From the NCBI RefSeq assembly GCF_004365875.1, contig NZ_SODF01000001.1, positions 1,798,001 to 1,862,000 of the forward strand: 64,000 nt of DNA. Direction: 5' to 3'. Under the pieces are notes generated by a model. That model was not told the DNA's origin. It did no database searches and saw nothing but the letters and a program-made list of their open reading frames with translations. Below, piece after piece: positions 57,586 to 64,000 of the stretch (positions are counted from its first letter, which is position 1; each line of letters opens with the position of its first letter). The DNA comes from Kribbella kalugense. GTDB lineage: Bacteria; Actinomycetota; Actinomycetes; Propionibacteriales; Kribbellaceae. Both the position numbers and the translations under genes were made by a program.

Positions 57586-57627
57586 CCCCTCGGACGATCG
57601 GCTGATCCTAACCGACCGTCCGAGGGG
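57586..57627 (-). terminator. Terminator/RBS-sequestering hairpin between permease and paralogue 1
   Basis: 16-nt arms (57586-57601, 57612-57627) with one mismatch and a 10-nt loop. It starts 7 nt past the permease stop. On the minus strand its 3' arm ends in the G-run that also forms the GGGGGA ribosome site of paralogue 1, so the same hairpin may end upstream transcripts and hide that site. Confidence 0.75.
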
Positions 57628-57633
57628 AGCCGG

Positions 57634-59112
57634 TCAAGCCTTCTGAGCCTCGCCGGTCTTCTCCTCCAGCCCCACCCGGCTCCGCTTGTAGCCGTAGAAG
57701 GCGTAGATGACGAAGCCGAGCACCATCCAGATCGCGAACCGCAGCCAGGTCTCCAGCGACAGGTTCAGCATCAGGTAGACGCAGATGACCGCGGCCAGGA
57801 TCGGGATCACCGGGTTCCACGGCACCGTGAACGACCGCTTGATGTCCGGCCGGCTCTTCCGCAGCAGCGGTACGGCGATCGACACCAGGGTGAACGCGGC
57901 CAGCGTGCCGATGTTCACCATCTCCTCGAGCTTCCCGATCGGGGTCACACCGGCGATGATCGCGACGACCACACCGATCCCGATGGTCAGGCGGTACGGC
58001 GTACCCCACTTGGGGTGCGTCTTGCCGAGCTGACGCGGCATCAGGTGGTCCCGGCTCATCGCGAAGACGACCCGGGCGGCGCCGATCATCAGCGTCAGTA
58101 CGACGGTGGTCAGACCGGCGACCGCACCGGCGGAGATCAACGTCGCGAAGCCGCCGCGGCCGACCGAACGGAAGGCCTCAGCCAGCGCAGCCTCACCGCT
58201 GATGTCGGTGTACTTCACCATGCCGGTGATGACGATGCAGACCAGCACGTACAGCACGGTGCAGATCGCCAGCGAACCGATGATGCCGCGCGGCAGGTCG
58301 CGCTGCGGGTTCTTCGCCTCCTCGGCCGTGGTCGCGACCACGTCGAACCCGATGAACGCGAAGAACACCAGCGACGCGCCCGAGATCAGACCCATCACGC
58401 CGAACGTCGACGGTGCGCCGAAGATCGCCTGGATCAGCGGCGTGGTGAGATCGACGTGCGCGTTCGGCGACGGGATGCTCGGCGGGATGAACGGCGTCAG
58501 GTTCGAGCTCTTGATGTAGAACAGGCCGGCGATGATCACGAACAGGACCACGAACAGCTTGATCCCGACCAGCACCAGGTTGACCCGCAGCGACTCCTTG
58601 ATCCCGATCGTCGCCAGCGTCGCCAGCACCAGCACCAGGAGCATCGCCAGCACGTTCACATGGCTGTCCGGCCCGATCGAGTCCGGCCAGCCCAACCCGA
58701 TCTCGTCGAGGAAGAGCTTGGCGTACGTCGACCAGCCCTGCGAGACGACGCTTGCCCCGAGCATCAGCTCGAGCAGCAGGTCCCAGCCGATGATCCAGGC
58801 AAAGATCTCGCCGAGGGAGAAGTACGAGAACGTGTACGCCGAACCGGACACCGGCACGGTGGACGAGAACTCGGCGTAGCACAGCGCGGCCAGCGCACAG
58901 CAGAAGGCGGCCAGCACGAAGGACAGTGCGATGCCGGGACCGGCGTACAGCTTGGCCGCACGGCCGGTCAGGGTGAAGATGCCGGCGCCGATGATGACGC
59001 CGATGCCGAAGACCGTCAGGTCGATGGCGGTGAGGCGTTTCTTGAGCTGGTACTCCGGCTCGTCGGTATCAGCGATCGACTGCTCGATCGTCTTCTTCCG
59101 CACAAGACTCAT
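57634..59112 (-). CDS. APC-family cationic amino-acid permease
   Basis: 492 residues, about 12-14 membrane segments, start IGVIIGAGIFTLTGRAA, which is the GxG(I/V)F substrate helix of the CAT/YfnA branch of the APC superfamily. GFDVVATTAEEAKNPQRDLPRGI is the conserved loop after TM6. Likely substrates are basic or branched amino acids. AGGAGG lies 5 nt before the ATG. It sits between two peptidase-like genes on the same strand, so it may import their products, though no experiment is implied. Confidence 0.92.
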   Translation of the reverse strand: MSLVRKKTIEQSIADTDEPEYQLKKRLTAIDLTVFGIGVIIGAGIFTLTGRAAKLYAGPGIALSFVLAAFCCALAALCYAEFSSTVPVSGSAYTFSYFSLGEIFAWIIGWDLLLELMLGASVVSQGWSTYAKLFLDEIGLGWPDSIGPDSHVNVLAMLLVLVLATLATIGIKESLRVNLVLVGIKLFVVLFVIIAGLFYIKSSNLTPFIPPSIPSPNAHVDLTTPLIQAIFGAPSTFGVMGLISGASLVFFAFIGFDVVATTAEEAKNPQRDLPRGIIGSLAICTVLYVLVCIVITGMVKYTDISGEAALAEAFRSVGRGGFATLISAGAVAGLTTVVLTLMIGAARVVFAMSRDHLMPRQLGKTHPKWGTPYRLTIGIGVVVAIIAGVTPIGKLEEMVNIGTLAAFTLVSIAVPLLRKSRPDIKRSFTVPWNPVIPILAAVICVYLMLNLSLETWLRFAIWMVLGFVIYAFYGYKRSRVGLEEKTGEAQKA

Positions 59113-59183
59113 CTGCGCCTCCTCGAGGTGGACGAAAACCCCTACGAGATTGCCCCTCTGACGCGATGAGGTCAATCCGCCAC

Positions 59184-60554
59184 TCAGCGTTGTGGCGTGT
59201 ATGTTGCCAGCGAGGTCCACAGGGTCGCTTCGGTGAGCCCGCTCCGGCTGAGCAAAATCCGGTCCCGGGACGCCTGGTCGGTGCCGTTCATCGCCATGTC
59301 CTCGTACAGGTCCTCGACCTTGTCGAGCCCGATCCGCTGCACCAGGTACCGGACCGCCAGCCAGCTCACGCCGTACACGTCGGCGGAGTTCTGGTAGAAG
59401 CCGGCGTCGCTCGGCAGCGAGGTCAGTTGCGGCATCGCGTCGTCGATGACCTCCTGCTCCCACTTGGCCACCTCGGCCGGTCCGCTGATCGCCTCGATGC
59501 CCTTCCAGGACACGTACTCCGCGGCGCCTTCGGCCAGCCAGAGCGGTTCGTACCCGCCGAGGTCCGCGGTCGCGACGTGGGTGATCTCGTGCGACAGCAG
59601 GATCTCGTCGACCCGGTCGCGCTCGTTCGGATTGATCACGATGTAGCCGCCGGCGACCGTACCGTCGGCGGTGTCCTGACCGGGCAGCGACGAGAACGTC
59701 GAGCCCGTGCTGGCCGCCGACTCGATGTCCTCGTCGGCGAACCGCGCGTCGCGGACATCGGTCTCGTCGAGCGCGATGATGAAGACCGATCCATTCCACC
59801 TGCGCGGCCAGTACGCCGTCACCTCGTTGAGGCCCTCGGTCGCCGCCGTGACGATCGCCCGCCCGCGCTTGGTGTCGCCCTTCTCGACAGCCACCAGTAC
59901 TCGCGGCCCACGCTGGAGCTCGATCCGGCCGAGATCCCAGACCTCGCGGTGCGCACCCGGGCCGAGGTCGCTGTCCAGGTCGTTGTCGTCGGTCAGCACC
60001 CAACGGCCGGCCCGGTCCACGAACGTGTAGCCGAGCTCGGTCGTCACCGGCGTGAAGTCGATCTTCGGGATCTGGTAGCGCATCAGCACGCGAACGAGGT
60101 ACGTCGTACTGCCGTGTGCCCGCACCACCGCGGGGTTGAAGCGTTCCTCTGCCTGGCTGTAGCCGATCTCGCTGAACCCGATCTCGACCAGGTTCGCGAA
60201 CAGGATCTTCTGCTCGGCGCGCAGCTTCTTGTTGGCCGGATCGACATCGGCGAGGAACAGATTCTCGTTGCCGGCCTCCACAGCCTGGGCACGGCGGAGC
60301 AGGATCGTGTCGATGGCGACCCGGCGCGCGGCGATCTGGGCGGCGACCCGGGACGGCTTGCTCGCCTTCGCCGCGGGCGGACTGACTGTCCGGGTGGCGG
60401 CCGGCCGGTTGCGGGCGTCCTGCTCGCGTTCTTCAACGGTGTAGACCACGCCGCCCGACACCAGAGCCACCGCCAGGACAAGTCCCAGCCAACGACCGGG
60501 GCGGGTCGGCGGCGGCCCAGATTCAGGCCCAGAATCAGGCGTGTTTGCACTCAC
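59184..60554 (-). CDS. Exported peptidase-MA-like gluzincin, paralogue 2
   Basis: 456 residues from a GTG with GGGGAA upstream. A proline-rich cytoplasmic stub and one membrane helix (WLGLVLAVALVSGGVVYTV) are followed by a Lys/Ala linker, an NTF2-like region (ILLRRAQAVEAGNENLFLADVDP), and the zinc-peptidase-like domain with HEITH (His322, Glu323, His326) and WLAEGAAEYVSW. It shares with its neighbours the same domain order and the segment LFANL(V/R)E(I/F)GF. It ends with LATYTPQR. Confidence 0.8.
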   Translation of the reverse strand: MSANTPDSGPESGPPPTRPGRWLGLVLAVALVSGGVVYTVEEREQDARNRPAATRTVSPPAAKASKPSRVAAQIAARRVAIDTILLRRAQAVEAGNENLFLADVDPANKKLRAEQKILFANLVEIGFSEIGYSQAEERFNPAVVRAHGSTTYLVRVLMRYQIPKIDFTPVTTELGYTFVDRAGRWVLTDDNDLDSDLGPGAHREVWDLGRIELQRGPRVLVAVEKGDTKRGRAIVTAATEGLNEVTAYWPRRWNGSVFIIALDETDVRDARFADEDIESAASTGSTFSSLPGQDTADGTVAGGYIVINPNERDRVDEILLSHEITHVATADLGGYEPLWLAEGAAEYVSWKGIEAISGPAEVAKWEQEVIDDAMPQLTSLPSDAGFYQNSADVYGVSWLAVRYLVQRIGLDKVEDLYEDMAMNGTDQASRDRILLSRSGLTEATLWTSLATYTPQR

Positions 60555-60620
60555 TTCGGGTGGTTCCCCTCCGAGTACCCGATGGTCGCAGCCGGGCTAC
60601 CCTACTCGACCCTCGCGGCT

Positions 60621-61955
60621 TTATGCTGCCGCGGCAGCCTTCAGGGCGCGGAAAAGTCCGGCCTCGGTCATCCCGACGTGTTCGAGCATGATCCGGTCCC
60701 GTTCCTTCTGGGTCGAGCCCATCGCGGCCAGCTCGCGGTACAGCGTGCCGACCTCGGTCCCGCCGAACCGCTGGAACAGGTAGTCGAGCGCGAGCCACGA
60801 CAGCGGATACGCACTGTCCGCGTGGTCGAAGAACGTCGCGTCCGGCGGCAGACCCGTCGCCTTCGCCAGGTACTTCGTCCGGACGTCCTGGCGGTACTGC
60901 GTGATCGCGAGATCCTTCTGCCCGGCCATCGGCAGGAACTCGACGTACGTCGCGGCTCCCTCGACCATCCAGCGTGGGGCGAACGCTCCGTACGGCGCGG
61001 TCGCGACGTGGGTGAACTCGTGGGCCAGCGTGCGCGCGTCGACCTTGTCCCGGTTGTGCGGGTTGATGACGACGTACGAGTCGGCCCGCTCCCCCGCGCC
61101 GGTGACCTCGCCGGGCAACGTGCGGTACACGAAGGTCGCCATCGCGAGCGCGTCCTCCGCGTTCATCGGCTGGGTGTAGTCGGCGCCGCGGACGATCTTG
61201 TCGTCGAGCGCGATCACCACGCCGGACCCGTTCCAGCCGCCGGGCCAGCTCTTGCTGACGGCCTGGACGGCGCTGGTGGACATCGAGATCAGGCTGTTCG
61301 CGAGCGAGTCCTGGCCTCTCTCGACCACCACCAGCACACGCGGCGCCCGCTTGACCAGGACCGGGCCGGTGTCCCACGCCTCCTCGTGCGAGCCGCGCGG
61401 GAGGCGCTTGTCGAGGTCGGAGTCGGAGACCAGCATCCACGTGCCGTTCGGCCGCTGGGTGAAGGTGTAGCCGAGCATCGCGCGGACCGGGCCCAGGTCG
61501 ATGCCGCGGATCTGGTACGTCATCGCGACGGCGACCAGGTACGTCGACGGGCCGTACTTCTGCACCATGCTGTCGTCGTACTGCTGGGCCAGCTGCTGAT
61601 ACGTCAGCTTGGCGAAGCCGAACTCGCGGAGGTTGGTGAACAGGGTCCGCTGACCCGAGACCAGCCGGGTGTTCGCGGGGTCGACGTCGGCGAGGAACTC
61701 CTTCTCGTTGCCGGCGAGCACGGCCTGGGCGCGTCGCGTCAGCACCTCGTTGACGGCCGCGGACCGGGCCTCGAGGTCGATGTTCGGCGCGGTGGTCGCA
61801 GTGTCCGAGGAGCTGTCGTCGCGCTGGCTCGAGCGGTGCAGCGCCAGACCGCCCGCTCCTGCGGCCGCGATCAGGACGAGCGACAACAGGACCGGCCACG
61901 CTCGCGAGGAGCGCCGCGTGCCGGAGTGCCGACTGTGCCGCCCTCCCTCAGCCAC
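60621..61955 (-). CDS. Exported peptidase-MA-like gluzincin, paralogue 3
   Basis: 444 residues from GTG 61955. Basic N-terminus, one hydrophobic segment (WPVLLSLVLIAAAGAGGLAL), then VLTRRAQAVLAGNEKEFLADVDPANT and the zinc motif HEFTH (His312, Glu313, His316) with WMVEGAATYVEF. It lies 29 nt behind dxs on the same strand. Compared with paralogue 2 it is the closest pair; both share LxRRAQAVxAGNExxFLADVDPAN. Function unknown. Confidence 0.8.
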   Translation of the reverse strand: MAEGGRHSRHSGTRRSSRAWPVLLSLVLIAAAGAGGLALHRSSQRDDSSSDTATTAPNIDLEARSAAVNEVLTRRAQAVLAGNEKEFLADVDPANTRLVSGQRTLFTNLREFGFAKLTYQQLAQQYDDSMVQKYGPSTYLVAVAMTYQIRGIDLGPVRAMLGYTFTQRPNGTWMLVSDSDLDKRLPRGSHEEAWDTGPVLVKRAPRVLVVVERGQDSLANSLISMSTSAVQAVSKSWPGGWNGSGVVIALDDKIVRGADYTQPMNAEDALAMATFVYRTLPGEVTGAGERADSYVVINPHNRDKVDARTLAHEFTHVATAPYGAFAPRWMVEGAATYVEFLPMAGQKDLAITQYRQDVRTKYLAKATGLPPDATFFDHADSAYPLSWLALDYLFQRFGGTEVGTLYRELAAMGSTQKERDRIMLEHVGMTEAGLFRALKAAAAA

Positions 61956-61984
61956 GGTCCCGCACCTCCGTCTGTGTGAGGTGC

Positions 61985-63877
61985 CTAGGCGTTGCCGGGG
62001 CGGTCGCCGGCCGGATCCGGCGCGTTCAGAGCGTCACCGTGGTGCTCCGAGAGCAGCTCGGTGATCTCGCGGGCCAGCTCCTGCCCGGTCAGCCCGATCT
62101 CCTGCAGTACGACGGCCCGCTTGGCGTGATCGAGGAACTGCTGCGGGATGCCGAAGACCCGGATCGGGGTCTCGATCCCCGCGTCGCCCATCGCCTGGGC
62201 GATCATCGAGCCGCAACCGCCGGCCCGGCCGTTGTCCTCGATCGTGACGACGAGCTTGAAGCTCGCGGCCAGGTCGACCAGCTGCGGATCCACCGGCTTG
62301 ACCCAGCGCGGGTCGACCACGGTGACCCCGAAGCCGTGCGCCTCCAGCCGCTCCGCGACATCCATCGCGGTCGCCGCCATCGCGCCGATGCCGACCAGCA
62401 GTACGTCGTTGCCGGATCGCTTGAGTACGTCGATCTGACCGACCCGGTCGATCGCCTCGATGTCCGGGCACACCTCGCCCTTGGCATAGCGAAGTACCGT
62501 CGGGGCGTCGTTGACGTCGATGGCCTCGTTGAGGAGCTCCTGGACGCGCTTGCCGTCGCGCGGCGCGGCCAACCGGAGGCCGGGGACGACCTGCAGGATC
62601 GACATGTCCCACATGCCGTTGTGGCTCGGGCCGTCGTCACCGGTGACGCCCGCGCGGTCGAGCACGAAGGTGACACCGCACTTGTGCAGCGCGACGTCCA
62701 TCAGCACCTGGTCGAAGGCCCGGTTGAGAAAGGTCGCGTAGATCGCGACGACCGGATGCATGCCGCCGAGCGCCAGACCGGCGGCGCTGGTCACGGCGTG
62801 CTGCTCCGCGATCCCGACGTCGAAGGTCCGGTCCGGGAACTCTTCCGCGAACGCGGCCAGGCCGGTCGGGTGCAGCATGGCCGCGGTGATTCCGACGACG
62901 TCCGGGCGGCTGTGCCCGATCTTGACCAGCTCGTCGCTGAACACGTCGGTCCAGCCGCGCGGCTTGTTCGCCGGGCGGATCTGGTGGAAGTTGTCTTCCT
63001 CGTCCTGCTCGGCGGCCGCGTAGCCGAAGCCCTTCTTGGTGACCGCGTGCACGATCACCGGGCCGCCGAAGGCCTTCGCGCTGCGGAGCGCGTCCTCCAT
63101 CGCCTCACGGTCGTGACCGGCCACCGGTCCGACGTACTTGAGGCCGAGGTCCTCGAACATGCCCTGCGGGGCGAGCATGTCCTTCAGACCCTTCTTGATC
63201 CCGTGCAGGACCTCGTACATCGGCGGGCCGACGTACGGCGTACGGCCGAGGTTCTTCTTGATCAGGTCGAGGACCTTCTCGTACCGCGGGTTGGTGCGCA
63301 GAGTGGTCAGGTGCGTGGCCAGGCCGCCGACAGTGTCGCTGTACGAGCGGCCGTTGTCGTTGACGATGATGATCAGCTTGAGGTCCTTGGCGGCGGCGAT
63401 GTTGTTCAGCGCCTCCCAGGCCATCCCGCCGGTCAGGCCGCCGTCACCGATCAGCGCGACGACGTGACGGTCTTCCTTGCGCAGCCGGTACGCCTTGGCC
63501 AGGCCGTCGGCGTACGACAGGGCGGTCGAGGCGTGGCTGTTCTCGATGATGTCGTGCTCGGACTCGGCGTGGTTCGGGTAGCCGGACAGGCCGCCCTGCT
63601 GACGGAGCGTGTCGAACCTCGGCGCCCGGCCGGTGACCAGCTTGTGCACGTAGGCCTGGTGGCCGACGTCGAAGACCAGGCGGTCCCGAGGGGAGTCGAA
63701 CACGCGGTGCATCGCCAGGGTGATCTCGACCATGCCGAGATTCGGGCCGAGGTGACCGCCGGTCCGGGACACGGTCTCGACCAGCACGTCCCGGATCTCC
63801 GCCGCGAGATCGGTGAGCTGCTGATCAGTCAGCTTCTTGAGGTCCGCCGGACCTCCTACCGTCTCCAGCACGCGCAT
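61985..63877 (-). CDS. dxs: 1-deoxy-D-xylulose-5-phosphate synthase
   Basis: 630 residues from ATG 63877, preceded by GGAGGAG. Dxs makes DXP from pyruvate and glyceraldehyde-3-phosphate with thiamine diphosphate, the first step of the MEP isoprenoid pathway. The ThDP motif [18 protein letters not shown] near residue 152, the catalytic His in [13 protein letters not shown], and the transketolase domain with [19 protein letters not shown] are present. The frame extends 35 codons upstream without homology. It begins the run of minus-strand genes that includes the three peptidase-like paralogues. Confidence 0.95.
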   Translation of the reverse strand: MRVLETVGGPADLKKLTDQQLTDLAAEIRDVLVETVSRTGGHLGPNLGMVEITLAMHRVFDSPRDRLVFDVGHQAYVHKLVTGRAPRFDTLRQQGGLSGYPNHAESEHDIIENSHASTALSYADGLAKAYRLRKEDRHVVALIGDGGLTGGMAWEALNNIAAAKDLKLIIIVNDNGRSYSDTVGGLATHLTTLRTNPRYEKVLDLIKKNLGRTPYVGPPMYEVLHGIKKGLKDMLAPQGMFEDLGLKYVGPVAGHDREAMEDALRSAKAFGGPVIVHAVTKKGFGYAAAEQDEEDNFHQIRPANKPRGWTDVFSDELVKIGHSRPDVVGITAAMLHPTGLAAFAEEFPDRTFDVGIAEQHAVTSAAGLALGGMHPVVAIYATFLNRAFDQVLMDVALHKCGVTFVLDRAGVTGDDGPSHNGMWDMSILQVVPGLRLAAPRDGKRVQELLNEAIDVNDAPTVLRYAKGEVCPDIEAIDRVGQIDVLKRSGNDVLLVGIGAMAATAMDVAERLEAHGFGVTVVDPRWVKPVDPQLVDLAASFKLVVTIEDNGRAGGCGSMIAQAMGDAGIETPIRVFGIPQQFLDHAKRAVVLQEIGLTGQELAREITELLSEHHGDALNAPDPAGDRPGNA

Positions 63878-63911
63878 CGAGCTCCTCCCGCAGGTCTTCC
63901 TCGAATGCTTG

Positions 63912-63917
63912 AGTCTA
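63912..63917 (-). promoter_or_regulatory. -10 element of dxs
   Basis: Minus-strand TAGACT, the actinobacterial -10 consensus, giving a leader of about 28 nt before the ATG at 63877. TTCGGA 18 nt upstream is a weak -35. The remaining bases to the right edge show no gene. Confidence 0.5.
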
Positions 63918-64000
63918 TGCACGCCGTGCCCGGAATCCGAACTCGGGAACGGCGTGCTGAACCCGGCATTGGCCAATCTCACACTCCAAGACGCTTCCCG

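Noticed and set aside
59166-61979. Very long plus-strand frame opposite peptidase paralogues 2 and 3
   Set aside because: GC-rich codon third positions on the minus strand make long open antisense frames; the translated sequence is Arg/Val/Asp low-complexity and matches no domain.
1-64000. CRISPR array, tRNA, rRNA, prophage or insertion sequence
   Set aside because: No regularly spaced repeats, no cloverleaf or rRNA sequence, and no transposase or integrase seen on either strand.

Overview
The window is high-GC actinobacterial chromosome, densely coded and free of rRNA, tRNA, CRISPR or phage genes. Gene content (HemQ-type haem synthesis, DUF3000, DUF3099, LigD-type polymerase, secreted GH16 and M4 enzymes), many GTG/TTG starts, 4-nt start/stop overlaps and the very frequent word GTCGTAC suggest a soil Propionibacteriales/Kribbella-like organism. 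The genus is an inference from style and gene order; no database was searched.

Layout. 1-3700: minus-strand SDR fragment, DinB protein, cobyric acid synthase and an MFS carrier. 3788-10157: small acetyltransferase, YbaK-type editing protein, LuxR/TPR regulator, flavin monooxygenase, Ohr, and a quinone oxidoreductase divergent from a TetR regulator. 10281-16163: SPFH/NfeD membrane pair, ABC ATPase, serB and a double GNAT. 16273-18987: a secreted GH16-CBM6 glucanase behind a LacI-type operator, then an AbiEi/nuclease-like gene bracketed by two copies of a palindromic element. 19068-27310: a cyanophycin region (cphB-cphA) facing a convergent operon fabG-fabI-Mur ligase-membrane protein. The Mur ligase looks like CphA without its ATP-grasp domain and is the most interesting gene here. 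27385-37535: conserved housekeeping genes (dodecin, moaA, SURF1), a LigD-type polymerase, an M4 protease, and a receiver/thioredoxin-reductase-like fusion coupled to a membrane nucleotide cyclase. 37618-42609: secreted nuclease, MsrB and an AAA+ ATPase. 42606-48598: a five-gene haem operon read leftwards (hemE-GNAT-hemY-hemQ-VOC) divergent from DUF3000-rnd. 48599-56236: an SDR remnant, an HTH-MFS unit with an operator inside its promoter, a gpx/dienelactone hydrolase operon, and the thiolase-fadB beta-oxidation pair. 56291-63877: dxs followed on the same strand by three paralogous extracytoplasmic zinc-peptidase-like proteins and an amino-acid permease.

How the genes work together. CphA polymerises Asp-Arg and CphB opens the polymer. 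HemE, HemY and HemQ are three steps of the coproporphyrin-dependent haem route. The thiolase and FadB complete beta-oxidation. FabG and FabI are the two reductive steps of type II fatty-acid synthesis. SPFH and NfeD form a membrane-microdomain pair. Promoters throughout show an A/T-rich -10 hexamer 6-7 nt before the start codon, the layout of leaderless transcripts.
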